64,000 bases of DNA from Haliotis asinina (GCF_037392515.1 NC_090288.1:16090969-16154968), one strand, 5' to 3'. Shown: positions 1 to 11,642, numbered from the stretch's first letter. Numbers and translations: made by a program. Notes: generated by a model from the sequence alone, not told the origin.

Positions 1-467
1 CTTCCTTGCTGTGTTAAATGCAACCAGACGACGGCATGTTTGTTGTTGAATTAGCGTTCCTTGTTTTGCGATTGCTCTCCTGAGAGCACTCTTTTTGTTG
101 AGTCGGGAGGACCGTTATCGAGGTCAAGGTCGGCTTCAAGGTTACGAAGGAATGGGTTGAGTATGGTTAAACGCGGTCAGTAGTAAAGTTCCATCAGTCA
201 CAGAAAGTGAAAAGGTCTTTTTCTCCTATGCCTTTTTCAGAACTTGCGGTGTTGATGTTAAGAACAATCGCTTTTGGTATAGGACTAGCCATCGTGTGGT
301 CATACTCTCTGACCGGTTCGGTGGTCAGTGGATTGTTTGGTGCAGACTCGATAAGTTATTGCAGTAATAGTTCGGTGTGCGCAGTTATGCAACTGGCAAA
401 TACAACTATTCGTTAAAATAAAGTGCCTTTAAAAGTGCCAATGGCATTTCACGTCACTTGAAGTAAG
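1..467. other. no gene seen; probable intron or upstream of the MAM/EGF gene
   Basis: A 69-codon frame at 207-416 has no recognisable family and ends in SINE-like words (gactcgataagttattgcag), so it is not called. Confidence 0.5.
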
Positions 468-680
468 CCGTGAAGATCCGGGATAGAATTGGTCTTCAGT
501 AACCCATGCTTGTTGTAAGAGGTGACTAACGGGATCAGGTGGACAGGCTCGCTGGCTCAGGTAATCTTATCTCAACTGCTTAGATCGATGCTCATGCTGT
601 TGATCACTCGATGATCTGGTCCTGACATGATTATGTACAGTTGCATATTGCTATGTGGTGCGTTAAACAGCAAACCAAAA
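468..680 (+). mobile_element. SINE family B copy, diverged
   Basis: From ccgtgaagatccgggataga through gatcgatgctcatgctgttg to a degenerate tail. It overlaps no supported exon. Confidence 0.8.
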
Positions 681-1531
681 CCCACATACGTGTACTGGTC
701 GTTGGTTAAGGCTAAGATGTCAGTAAGGTATGCCAATAAGAAGTTCTCTATGACTTACATTACGTGGAGTTTACAGAGTCAAACCTGACTTACAAACCAA
801 CATGGTTTACACCCCACTCACGATAACTGCCCAGTGTGTGCCAAAATACCTCCCCTGCTAAAGATCCTGGCCATAGCTAAAACCCACCCATTCGAACATC
901 CAGTTTCACCTCAGACGCCAAATTGTGTATTGATTCTCAGTTTATACCCTCTAATTTAACGGGTCCATGTACCGACATGAGTATTTTATGACATTACGTC
1001 TTGTCACGTGAAGATTCCATTTATTCCGTCAAGTGTGTAATTGTTTCGTTAACCCTGATGCATATTTTATAGCAAACACACACATGAAGGTGGTATGATC
1101 CCCTGAAGATAATGTGCAGCGAGACAGGTCACTCTAGTTTTCGATAGGTGTGGTGAAACATCCATCTTTGATGGTGAGCATCTTCATCAGCTGTAATCGT
1201 CATCGGCGTAATGGGGCTATGTATTATTCTATTGATGGTCGGGGCTCTCGTTTACTGATTTATCGGATTTGTCTATGCATCGGATATAGATACCGATCAC
1301 GCGCGGGTTTGAGCTGATCGGTTTGGTCTGCTTTGCGTATAAGACTGGCAGATTTGTTTACACAAGGCTGTGGTAAAGAAAAAAATAATGTTCACAGTCG
1401 CATTAGCATACACCAGCATGGTGTCTGATTTAGGGAAACATGGGAATGGAATGAATGTTTCCGAACTTGAATGGGGCTTGATTTAGCAGCGGACTTTACA
1501 TGACCCCACATTGGGTAGGTATGTTCGTTCT
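681..1531. other. no gene seen
   Basis: Single-copy-looking intronic sequence. The missing first MAM exon was looked for here (Cys-Asp-Phe-Glu pattern) and not found. Confidence 0.5.
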
Positions 1532-1678
1532 TTACCGCTGCAATATTCTCAGCAATGTTCCCGATATACGAAGTCGGGTCTGTACATAATCGAGCCTGGA
1601 CCAGTCAATCCAGTGACTGACAACATGAGCAAACTGGGATACGATGGTAGGCATGAGCTACGTCAGCGAGCCTGGCTA
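1532..1678 (-). mobile_element. SINE family B fragment
   Basis: Contains agcaatgttcccgatatacg and cgagcctggaccagtcaatc; partial. Confidence 0.65.
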
Positions 1679-1702
1679 TCCAGATAGCCTCGGTTTTGCT
1701 TG

Positions 1703-1820
1703 TGTGTTTGTTTGACGCTGCACTCAGCAGTTTCTCAGCTGTATGGCGGCGATTTGAATAATCGAACCTGGATCAACAACCCAGTGATTGACATCATTTT
1801 GGGATGCGATGACATTCATC
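1703..1820 (-). mobile_element. SINE family B fragment
   Basis: Contains tttgacgctgcactcagcag and gctgtatggcggcgatttga; it lies just before the first MAM exon. Confidence 0.7.
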
Positions 1821-1924
1821 AGTGTTAGTCTACTATTAAGAAAAGCAGGCATTACTGAAATCCTCCCTCTCTCACTTATTTTGTATGATACATGAACTCA
1901 AACAGACAATCGATTCTACTGCAG

Positions 1925-2178
1925 GAAACGCGACGTACGCCAAGGGTGGCAATACTCAAAACGCAACAACGACTTTGTTGTCGCCCCTGATGGAGGGGCG
2001 TCTGTGTTACCTGGAGTTCTTCTACCACATGGGCACCGGCGCCCTCAACACCCTCGACGTCTATATGATCAAGAACGGCAAGAAAAACCTCATCTTCTCT
2101 TCAGATGGATACCAAGGCTTCGAGTGGCAGAGAGCAATGCTGGACATTGAAGAATACACTGAGACCGGGCGCTACCAG
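1925..2178 (+). CDS. MAM domain 1, middle exon
   Basis: A 254-bp exon, entry phase 1, exit phase 0 (CAG|gtggag). It encodes the MAM core with the pattern GNATYAK...LLSP...[11 protein letters not shown]. The exon has the same length and phases as the equivalent exon of MAM 2 (3606-3859), which supports the boundaries. The N-terminal MAM exon that should precede it was not found in 1-1924 and is probably upstream of the window. Confidence 0.85.
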
Positions 2179-5100
2179 GTGGAGATACCAATAAAGCATG
2201 CACACAATAGTTGTAGTTTCAGATTTGGTTTTCCTTAAACAATTTTGGCGTTTAAACTGGTATATGTCTATGAAAGGACATCATATAAACGTTGTGTTAA
2301 GATGTCGCCTGCTTTGTTCTTGCAGTTGGCTTTCGAAGTTAACGAACCAGATGACAATGGCGCCCTTAAGGTCGGCTACGCCATCGATGACATCAAGGGG
2401 TTTAACTGCGGTAAGAACTGTAAACGACGACGCGCGCAAAGCAAGAACTGAAGCAAAGCCAATGTTTAACGCGGGATGGGGTTTGCTATCTAAATACTTT
2501 GTCCCTACACCAGAAACCCCGTTAAATGGACTTTACTGGTTTTGTTCTTACCTCAGCTTTGTTGACGCGTGTTTTGAACACTGCCTTGCTTGCGAGAATG
2601 TGATAAGTTTGGCACTAGGTTTTTTTTTCTGAACCTACCATTTTCATGTTAAGTTATTGAAAAGGTCATGATTAAGAAATATTTTCCATAAATCGACACA
2701 ATAATGATTTTCATTTAACTGTTCGTGAAAAAATCCCTTTACAATTCAGAAACAAATCTTACTTTAAGAACATCCACCAAAATCTGTGCATTTATAATCT
2801 GTTTGCTGTCGATCTGAGGGGACCTCTGTGAGGTCTTACTAGTACTTTTCTTTCATTGGCTAAAGTATACTGTAAAAATATTATGAATTGTACGTAGGAC
2901 AAAAGGCCAGAAACGTTTAATCCTTCTGTCACTAAAAGTTGAAGTGAAGTTCATACATGTACAGATCTGTCTATGGACTGTGACTTCGAAAACGACACCT
3001 GTAACTACATCATCGAACGAGAAGACAACTTCTTCGACCGTATGGAGTGGAGACGGGGACAGCCTGTTCTGGAGACCATCTTCAGTGACATCAAACTGCT
3101 GAGGAACGGCCCCAGCGGCGACCACACCACCGGGAAGAAGGACGGTAGGCGTTTACCTCTGTATATACCTGAACTGCAGTTTGAGCTGTATCTCACACTG
3201 TACTGAGTCAGAATACAATCCTTGTGTGCGACTTCGGACATCGCAGTGTTATCCCTCATCAAAACTCCTTACCCAATACGACACATATCTGCATTTTCCA
3301 GTTTCAGATAGGGTAGGCGCACCAAGTTTATATGGCTTTCCTATCCTTACAGGTACCCATTTACAGATGGGTGGACTGGTACACATAGCCACAGTACTTT
3401 GTCCAGGTTTACAACACGTTGCTGTAAATGAAACTAGATATTATAATTATATGTAGGCCGCGAAACTCATGTACATCGGTACAAACACACACCTCCTAAT
3501 ACACCGTCTCTGTCGCTTCGCGAGCGCTATGAAGCCCACCAACTGCGGTACAAACACAACCCTCGTAGAACAACCTCCTTGATTCACCGTCCATGTATAT
3601 TGCAGGTCATTTCATGTACGCTGTCAAGCCCATCAACCCCGGTACAAACACAACCCTCGTGGCTCCACGGCAGCGCGATCAGCTCTGCTTTGTCCAGTTC
3701 TACTACCATATGGGATCTACCTTCCTCAACAACCTGGAGGTATTCGTCAGAGCAGAGAATGAGACCTACAGGGTCTTTAACACATCCGGTTACAGTAGTG
3801 ATGGTTGGGACAAGGCTCTCATCAACATCGAGGAAGAAACACGAGTAGGCAAATATGAGGTAAGTGAGGTTGCTACTTTGGCGGCCATATTGGATTGGAA
3901 AATCACAGTTTTTAATATGTTCCTCAATAGTTTTCATTTAATTTTGAATTTTACTAGTAATTTGACGTAAAATTCAATTATAAATGTACTGCATGATTGC
4001 GTTTAGATTATTAGTTATATTGAACATGTTATTGTATTGCATTGTTGTATATGCACGAAGGAAAACTAGGTAAAAGTTTAACAGCTAAATTTAAAAGGAC
4101 AGTCTTTACATATTACATACTTTGCATATGTCTGTTGTCTCAGTTGTCCCTGTTATAAAACAATCAGTGTACAGAAGTTTATAAAACCACGTCTAGTTGA
4201 AGAGTAGTTAATGAACCAGTCACCTAATGTCCCTATCAGACTATTCCTGTAGAATGTAATCATCAACCAGATGCTTTCGCATAAAGCAGGACCGTCCCTC
4301 AGCAAATGCGTAGTTTGTCGAATGATTAATTTGTTTCATGTATTTGCAGATTGCCATCTTCGTGGATGAACCAGATGATATGTTTTGGTCCGTGGGGTAC
4401 GCCATCGACGACATCACATCATCCCCCTGCAGTATGTATATACTGGTGACTTCTTACCTCGGTATACGGAGTAGCTCAGTGGTTAAACCCTTCCTGCGTC
4501 ACGCCATGATATTGTTGGAATATTGCTAAAAGCAGCCTAAAACTATACTCACTCGATCCGTGCGTATCCGGGGAAGAATAGGTCTTCAGCAACCCATACT
4601 TGCCATAAAAGGTCACTATGCTTGTCGTAAGAGGCGATTAACGAGATGGGGTGGTCAGGCTCGTTGACTTGGTTGACATATCTCATCGGTTCCCAACTGC
4701 GCAGATCGATGCTGTTGATTACTGGATTGTCTGATCCAGACTCGATTATTTACAGAATACCGTCATATAGCTGGAATATTGCGGCGTAAAACTAAACTCA
4801 CTCATTAAATCGTTTTGGAGAGAGGAAGTTGTTTAATGCTGCTTTTAGCAGTATTCCAGTAGTGTCATATCGTGTCAGTTATCTCTGGTATATAAAGTTT
4901 GAATTAATGAAGGTCTTGGACGTTTACAAATTTAGCTAAACGGGCATAGATATTGTGCTGACATCGGTTTGAATCTAGGTTCGAAGCATTAATTCCAAGG
5001 TTTCTGGTAAACCCAAAGGACACAGCTCAGACATGCTGTGCCTCAGACGACTGAGCCGCCATCGCTGCTCAAGTTCACGAAAATAATAACCAAACACAAG

Positions 5101-8100
5101 TGTACAAGAAAGTATGTTTATGTGTGGGAGTGAATTTAGTTTTACGCCGAACTCAACACTATTCAAGCCATATGGGTGCGGTCTCCTCATTTCAATGTAG
5201 ACCACCAGCAACCGATCCAAACGTTCGAAAAAAAATGTTGTTAATCCGTATCCCAATACAGAAGCATCACTGTCTCTGTAAGAGATTAGTCGATTGGAAA
5301 TCTTTGATCGTTTAACCGAATTTCAGAATAACCCTGATCATGTGTCTTTGCTCGCTGGCACCATACCCGTGATCTGTGGTTTCATCAAAAGGAAACTTCT
5401 TGATTTTGATCATCTTCCAAATTCATTGACATATTAACAATGACGGGGTAGCCCAGTGGTTAAACCGAAGGCACGGGTTCGATTCCCAACACGGGTACAA
5501 TGTGTGAAGCCAGGTTCTGGCGTCCCCTCCATGATATCTCTGATAAACCATACTCACTCACTCACTCACTCTAACAATGACTCCACCAAGGGCGTTCTAT
5601 GGAAACGGTGATTGTGTTATTGTCTTGCAGTGTGCGCCAACAACCCATGCATGAACAACGCCAACTGCACTAACGAGTACAAGAGCTACACCTGCAGCTG
5701 CCCCTATCTCTACACGGGTGTGCACTGTGAGACAAGACTCACCCCCTGTGACTACTCGCCGTGTGCAAATGGCGGCACTTGTGATAATCAACCTGGAGAT
5801 AATTACAGGTAAATCGTTATCTATCTATGATTCTAAACGTCATTTGTTCCTGACTTATGATAATCATGAAGATACAGGTAAATAATTTATCTACCTGTTG
5901 ATAATCCACGTTTTGATGATGATGTGGCGTAGAACCATATTCACTCATCCATATCATACTGTGAGCATCTGACAACAGCCATAGTCAGCTGTTGAATAGT
6001 TTAACGTGAGCCACATTTTCATTTTCTAAGTCTCATTTTCATTATTAAGCAGGCTAGCTATTCTCGAACGTTCGTAGTCCTACGAACTTCTTAGGCCTAT
6101 TCGTAACACATCGGATACGATCAAAGTTACGAATTCTTAGGGAATTCGAATGTTTCGAGAATAAGAGCCCAGATCTGTTGAATATTCTTAGGTGTAACTG
6201 CACTGACGGGTGGACTGGAAATGATTGCGGTGTGGAGATTAACGAGTGCGAGAGCAACCCTTGCATGAACGGCGCCAACTGCACCGACTTGCTCAACGGA
6301 TACGAATGTGTCTGTGACCCAGGATGGTACGGCACACATTGTGAACTCAACATCAACGAATGCATCTCTCAGCCCTGCCAGAATGGAGCAACGTGTATTG
6401 ATGAAGTAAGTATTTCAATGTATCATACAGTGAAGGTGAGGAGTTAGAATTGGCCTTCAGTAACCCATGCCTGTCGTAAGAGGCGACTAACGGGATCGAG
6501 TGGTCAGGCTCGTTGACTTGGTTAACACTCAGTCATATCCCAGCTGTGAAGGTCGTTGCTCATGCTGAAAAAAATCTTAAGGGTAGCCCGTAGGTGGCTC
6601 CCAGGGACCACGCGGAGGCCGTAAGTGATATAGTGCGGCAAACGCACGATGTTTTAAACTAACGGATCGTAGGATCGAGGGATATACGCACAGTCATTTC
6701 GCGGCAACCACAAGATCTCTTGCGGCCACTGTAAGATCTCAGTACAATATCGCAGGATGCCCGAAGCCAATGTGCACACAAACGAAGTAACCGGCGGTCA
6801 TCAACGATGCCTAAAAACATCGTACGGAATATCGTAGACTACGCCGTGGCAGATGTGATCCATGCCTTATACGAAGGAGGATTCAGTTGTGTCCTACAGA
6901 TGTGGAATGGCCCTTGACTGAGGATAGTTTATTTCAAAGAAGACCACCATTAGTTGTCTCTTACGACAAGCATGGGTTGATGAAGGCCACAATTAGTTGC
7001 CTCTTAGGACAAGCAGGGGTTGATGAAGGCCACAATTAGTTGCCTCTTACGACAAGAATGGGTTGTTGAAAACCACCATCAGTTGCCTCTTACGACAAGC
7101 AGGGGTTGCTGAAGGCCACAATTAGTTGCCTCTTACGACAAGCATGGATTGTTGAAGTCCACCATTAGTTACCTCTTACGACAAGCATGGATTGTTGAAG
7201 TCCACCATTAGTTACCTCTTACGACAAGGATGGGTTGTTGAAGACCACCATTAGTTGCCTCTTATGACAAGCATGGATTGTTGAAGTCCACCATTAGTTA
7301 CCTCTTACGACAAGGATGGGTTGTTGAAGACCACCATTAGTTGCCTCTTACGACAAGGATGGGTTGTTGAAGACCACCATTTGTTACCTCTTACGACAAG
7401 GATGGGTTGTTGAAGTCCACCATTAGTTACCTCTTACGACAAGGATGGGTTGTTGAAGACCACCATTAGTTGCCTCTTACGACAAGGATGGGTTGTTGAA
7501 GACCACCATTAGTTGCCTCTTACGACAAGGATGGGTTGTTGAAGTCCACCATTAGTTACCTCTTACGACAAGGATGGGTTGTTGAAGACCACCATTAGTT
7601 GCCTCTTACGACAAGGATGGGTTGTTGAAGTCCACCATTAGTTACCTCTTACGACAAGGATGGGTTGTTGAAGTCCACCATTAGTTACCTCTTACGACAG
7701 GGATGGGTTCTTGAAGTCCACCATTAGTTGCCTCTTGCGACAAGGATGGGTTGTTGAAGTCCACCATTAGTTGCCTCTTACGACAAGGATGGGTTGTTGA
7801 AGACCACCATTAGTTGCCTCTTACGACAAGGATGGGTTGTTGAAGACCACCATTAGTTGCCTCTTACGACAAGGATGGGTTGTTGAAGACCACCATTAGT
7901 TGCCTCTTACGACAAGCATGGATTGTTGAAGTCCACCATTAGTTACCTCTTATGACAAGCATGGATTGTTGAAGTCCACCATTAGTTGCCTCTTACGACA
8001 AGGATGGATTGTTGAAGACCACCATTAGTTGCCTCTTATGACAAGCATGGATTGTTGAAGTCCACCATTAGTTGCCTCTTACGACAAGCATGGATTGTTG

Positions 8101-11100
8101 AAGTCCACCATTAGTTACCTCTTACGACAAGGATGGGTTGTTGAAGACCACCATTAGTTGCCTCTTACGACAAGCATGGATTGTTGAAGTCCACCATTAG
8201 TTACCTCTTATGACAAGCATGGATTGTTGAAGTCCACCATTAGTTACCTCTTACGACAAGGATGGATTGTTGAAGACCACCATTAGTTGCCTCTTATGAC
8301 AAGCATGGATTGTTGAAGTCCACCATTAGTTGCCTCTTACGACAAGCATGGATTGTTGAAGTCCACCATTAGTTACCTCTTACGACAAGGATGGGTTGTT
8401 GAAGACCACCATTAGTTGCCTCTTATGACAAGCATGGATTGTTGAAGACCACCATTAGTTGCCTCTTACGACAAGCATGAGCTATTGAAGACCAAATCTA
8501 ACTGGAACCTTCACTGATTAAATAACCTGGTAGTCGATCCTCGTCCCCACAGCAGGAGTTGGATGCAAAACTCACACAGGAAATGAAGCCGAATTCGAGT
8601 TAGAAAGGTGGCATCTGATGGCAAGTATCTTCAGGTGTGTCGTCGATCGTGAAAATTATTATAGAAGTGGTGACCGGAATACTGACTGGACATGATGACA
8701 TCAGTGGGCACTTTAAGCTGTTTGTCTTCGTGTCCATATGGAAATGGTCCTTCCCACGCTATTCACACTTCTTAAACTAGACATCATATGATATCCATAA
8801 ATCTGCGGACTATATGGCACAAGGAGTGTCAACTTCCACGATGACTTTCTTCGTACTTATGGACCCGTGAAGATCCGGGTTAGAGTTGGTCCTTAGCAAC
8901 ACATGCCTGTCATAAAATGCGACTATCAGAAAGGGGTTGTCAGACTCGCTTAAATGATTGACGAACGAAGCAATTGCGTATATCGATGCTCATGTACTTG
9001 ATTACTGGAATGTCTCGTCCAGACTCGACTGTTTACCGTCCAGCCATATAGCTAGAATATTGCTGAATAAACACCGTAGATCGATGCTGGTGCTGTTGAT
9101 TACTGGAATGTCTCGTCCAGACTCGACTGTTTACCGTCCAGCCATATAGCTAGAATATTGCTGAATAAACACTGTAGATCGATGCTGGTGCTGTTGATTA
9201 CTGGAATGTCTCGTCCAGACTCGATTGTTTACCGTCCAGCCATATAGCTAGAATATTGCTGAATAAACACTGTAGATCGATGCTGGTGCTGTTGATTACT
9301 GGAATGTCTCGTCCAGACTCGATTGTTTACCGTCCAGCCATATAGCTAGAATATTGCTGAATAAACACTGTAGATCGATGCTGGTGCTGTTGATTACTGG
9401 AATGTCTCGTCCAGACTCGGTTGTTTACCGTCCAGCCATATAGCTAGAATATTGCTGAATAAACACCGTAGATCGATGCTGGTGCTGTTGATTACTGGAA
9501 TGTCTCGTCCAGACTCGACTGTTTACCGTCCAGCCATATAGCTAGAATATTGCTGAATAAACACCGTAGATCGATGCTGGTGCTGTTGATTACTGGAATG
9601 TCTCGTCCAGACTCGATTGTTTACCGTCCAGCCATATAGCTAGAATATTGCTGAATAAACACTGTAGATCGATGCTGGTGCTGTTGATTACTGGATTGTC
9701 TCGTCAAACGCGATGATGTACAGACATATGATGATGTGTCATATGGCTGGAATACTGCTGTATGTGCATTAAACAACAAACAAAACGAAATGTTCACTAA
9801 CTATTCCTGCATTCGTCTCCCTCAGGTGAACTTCTACCAGTGTGAGTGCGCCCCTGGGTACTGGGGTGTGTACTGCCAGTTTGACATCAAGGAATGTGAC
9901 TCCAATCCCTGCCTGAATGGAGGGACTTGCTTGGACGACATCAACTTCTACTCCTGTAAGTGTCCCCCCGGGTACACCGGCGACAACTGCGAGATCGACG
10001 TGGACGAGTGCGCCAGCTCCCCATGTCTCAACGGCGGCATGTGTTATGACCGTGTCAACAGATTTGACTGCTACTGCAAACCAGGCTACACAGGTAAAAC
10101 ATGCAGTCTAACAATGACAAAAACATGCAGTCTAACAATGACAAAAACATGCAGTCTAACAATGACCAAAACATGCAGTCTAACAATGACAAAAACATGC
10201 AGTCTAACAATGACAACAATATTCATGATATTGATAATAACAATGGACTGCGGGTAGATGGGGCGAGGGCCCTGAGCTGAAGATGTGCTTCAGCGGCCTG
10301 ACTAAACCAGGATCACCCAAACCTTCTCTGCTACATTTCAATCTTAATCTGATAATTATATAATAACCTTTATGTGACAATCTTTGATGATGTGTTGCTA
10401 ATGGACTGACATGTAGATTTCAAATCCTCTAGTCTTTCAAGTCTATTGATAGTCACCTGGTCGTTAATGTTTTTCTTTATTCATTATAATCGCTTCATAA
10501 TTCCGATCATCTGATGATCAGATAGTTTGACTTTCTCCCTTGTGTGAGTATGATAAATTAAATACTGCTAAAATTCGTCAACACGAGTCTGTAGACAATT
10601 CGAAGAAAATTCGGAAGAGACCGACCACTTGATATCCCTGGTTGGGGGAAATGGCGTCATGTTTTTAAAAATCCCAACTGTCCGAAAAACAACATGCGTT
10701 CAATGTGTGAACATTTCTGGTGTTATATCATGACGTGATATTACTGGATCATAGCTAAACGTGGCTTGAAACCACTCGCTCTCTCATTCACTGTGTGATA
10801 TCTTGTTATTATTACAGGACGTATGTGCGCTCGCAACGTGAATGAGTGTTGGTCGTCACCCTGCCTGAACGGAGCCACCTGTGTCGACCTGGTGAACGAT
10901 TATCAGTGCTCGTGTGCCCCGGGCTATAATGGTAGGGTGTTCACTTGTCTGGTGAATGTGTGAGGAAACAAGAGGGCAGATAGTATGGAGTGTCTTACAG
11001 TTCAATATAGTCCAGAATCTCCTTCTAACAGTGACACTGCCTTTGCCTAGTCTGTCATACTAGGAAATAAAATAAGAAATACTGAAATAAATATTTACAT

Positions 11101-11642
11101 AAACAAATGCAAGTGTATAATAATTGTCTTCAGTATTGGAAAATGGAACTGGTTCCTTTTCGTCATGTTTTATCCGATAATTCAAGAATATACTTTCATC
11201 TTCTGTGAAATATGTTCACTTCAGATACTAGATAATAGTTTAACTTCTCCATTAATATATTTACGTCTTTATTATCTTTAATCAGATATGTTTATCGCCC
11301 GCATTACGAACGAAGAATGAAACGAGGGTTTTGACCTATAGTGTTTACCTGCCACCTACAAACAAACCTCTGTAAAATTAAGAAATGACATCCGATGCAA
11401 TTTCATTCTTTAAAACCGATTATGTTATTGGCTTTTCAGTTCTTATCGTGGTTTCGAAATATATGTGAACTGTTTCAGGAACTCACTGTGAGACGGACGT
11501 GGATGAGTGTGCGAGCGGCCCCTGCAGGAACGGCGGCACTTGCCATGACGCCGTCGGTACTTTCAAATGTGACTGTCCTATCACCTGGGCAGGTAAACAG
11601 TGCGAGAAAGCTCTTGGAGATTGCGGCACAGACCCTTGTTAA
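1925..11642 (+). CDS. MAM and EGF domain extracellular protein, 5'-partial, multi-exon
   Basis: Ten exons join in frame: 1925-2178, 2326-2410, 2965-3144, 3606-3859, 4350-4431, 5631-5808, 6192-6405, 9826-10093, 10818-10931 and 11479-11592 (or read through to the TAA at 11640-11642). All junctions use GT-AG. The product starts inside a MAM domain ([11 protein letters not shown]), followed by a complete second MAM ([10 protein letters not shown], then [11 protein letters not shown] and VGYAIDDI), then eight EGF repeats. Most EGF linkers have the calcium-binding form (EINEC, NINEC, DIKEC, DVDEC, NVNEC). MAM domains mediate adhesion and EGF arrays form rigid extracellular rods, so a secreted or cell-surface adhesive or matrix role is likely. 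No signal peptide or membrane segment is visible because the 5' end is missing. The overall type resembles fibropellin- or Notch-like mosaics; the orthologue cannot be named. The 3' end is ambiguous (see the last exon). Confidence 0.87.
2326..2410 (+). CDS. MAM domain 1, C-terminal exon
   Basis: An 85-bp exon after the acceptor ttcttgcag, ending at G|gtaagaac (phase 1). It encodes [10 protein letters not shown]...VGYAIDDI...NCG, the usual end of a MAM domain with its last cysteine. Confidence 0.88.
2965..3144 (+). CDS. MAM domain 2, N-terminal exon
   Basis: A 180-bp exon, phase 1 to phase 1, between the acceptor acatgtacag and the donor G|gtaggc. It encodes [11 protein letters not shown] and a WRRGQP stretch, the classic start of a MAM domain with its first two cysteines. 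Confidence 0.87.
3606..3859 (+). CDS. MAM domain 2, middle exon
   Basis: A 254-bp exon between tattgcag and GAG|gtaagtgag. It encodes GHFMYAV...[11 protein letters not shown] and the segment up to GKYE. It is the paralogue of exon 1925-2178. About 100 bases before it (3535-3573) is a partial echo of its own sequence (aactgcggtacaaacacaaccctcgt), a small local duplication. Confidence 0.9.
4350..4431 (+). CDS. MAM domain 2, C-terminal exon
   Basis: An 82-bp exon after the acceptor tatttgcag, ending at TGCA|gtatgtat (phase 1). It encodes [10 protein letters not shown] and VGYAIDDI, then the last cysteine of the MAM domain. Confidence 0.87.
4466..4554 (+). mobile_element. SINE family A, internally deleted
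   Basis: Has the tRNA-like A-box region (gtagctcagtggttaaa) and the shared tail (ggaatattgctaaaagcagc), but lacks the B-box centre. It abuts the family B copy that follows. Confidence 0.8.
4556..4806 (+). mobile_element. SINE family B copy
   Basis: Nearly full-length, from tccggggaagaataggtctt to gcggcgtaaaactaaactca, in the MAM/EGF intron 4432-5630. Confidence 0.88.
5123..5222 (-). mobile_element. SINE family B tail fragment
   Basis: gtgaatttagttttacgccg followed by a decayed body. Confidence 0.55.
5443..5572 (+). mobile_element. SINE family A copy
   Basis: A-box (tagcccagtggttaaac), B-box (cgggttcgattccc) and an ACTC-repeat tail: a tRNA-derived head with pol III promoter layout. Confidence 0.88.
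5631..5808 (+). CDS. EGF repeats 1-2 exon
   Basis: A 178-bp exon, phase 1 in and phase 2 out (AG|gtaaatcg). It encodes a full EGF repeat ([12 protein letters not shown]...[12 protein letters not shown]) and the first part of a second ([12 protein letters not shown]), completed by the next exon. Confidence 0.9.
6192..6405 (+). CDS. EGF repeats 2-4 exon
   Basis: A 214-bp exon, phase 2 in and phase 0 out (GAA|gtaagt). It completes EGF2 ([12 protein letters not shown]), encodes EGF3 with the calcium-binding linker EINEC, and starts EGF4 ([16 protein letters not shown]). Confidence 0.92.
6432..6572 (+). mobile_element. SINE family B fragment
   Basis: gttagaattggccttcagta to ggtcgttgctcatgctg; it lies immediately after EGF exon 6192-6405 and before the 43-bp array. 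Confidence 0.82.
6941..8494 (-). repeat. 43-bp minisatellite, ~36 copies, SINE-derived
   Basis: The unit ttgcctcttacgacaaggat... (43 bp) repeats about 36 times inside the MAM/EGF intron 6406-9825. Two main variants (ggatgggttg/gaagacc and gcatggattg/gaagtcc) alternate in blocks, suggesting higher-order duplication. The unit matches the 'cctcttacgacaagcatggg' segment of SINE family B in reverse orientation. Confidence 0.95.
8867..8978 (+). mobile_element. SINE family B head, source of the 98-bp array
   Basis: cgtgaagatccgggttagag through the taagaggcgac-like region, running straight into the amplified 98-bp units. Confidence 0.8.
8979..9710 (+). repeat. 98-bp minisatellite, ~8 copies, SINE-derived
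   Basis: Units start at about 98-bp steps (gtagatcgatgctggtgctg at 9076, 9174 and so on) and run through ccatatagctagaatattgc. This is the 'atcgatgctcatgctgttgat ... atatagctggaatattgctg' part of SINE family B, in its forward orientation. It follows a family-B head at 8867-8978, so an inserted SINE was amplified internally. Confidence 0.95.
9826..10093 (+). CDS. EGF repeats 4-6 exon
   Basis: A 268-bp exon after the acceptor tctccctcag, phase 0 in, ending at G|gtaaaa (phase 1). It completes EGF4 ([12 protein letters not shown]), encodes EGF5 ([16 protein letters not shown]) and most of EGF6 ([16 protein letters not shown]). Confidence 0.92.
10097..10216 (+). repeat. 24-bp tandem repeat x5 at an EGF exon donor
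   Basis: Five copies of a 24-bp unit (aaaacatgcagtctaacaat + gaca) begin three bases after the donor at 10093/10094. The unit is a multiple of three and is open in the exon's frame. Confidence 0.9.
10818..10931 (+). CDS. EGF repeats 6-7 exon
   Basis: A 114-bp, phase 1-1 exon between attacag and G|gtaggg. It supplies the end of EGF6 (GRMC) and most of EGF7 ([16 protein letters not shown]). The 114-bp symmetrical unit is the length of one EGF repeat. Confidence 0.9.
11479..11642 (+). CDS. EGF repeats 7-8 exon, possibly terminal
   Basis: This exon begins after tgtttcag in phase 1 and encodes [11 protein letters not shown] and EGF8 (GPCRNGGTC...CDCP). A donor-like G|gtaaac at 11592/11593 would make a second 114-bp symmetrical exon. 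Reading through instead gives GKQCE, which supplies EGF8's last cysteine, then the start of a ninth EGF (GDCGTDPC) and TAA at 11640-11642. An AATAAA lies 42 bases after the stop and no further EGF exon was seen before 18.7 kb, so a terminal exon is favoured. Confidence 0.72.

Noticed and set aside
207..416. 69-codon frame with a hydrophobic stretch, possible signal peptide exon
   Set aside because: No family, no supporting splice into the MAM exon at 1925, and SINE-like words within it.
6941..8494. CRISPR-like array
   Set aside because: Repeats are contiguous with no unique spacers, and the genome is eukaryotic.
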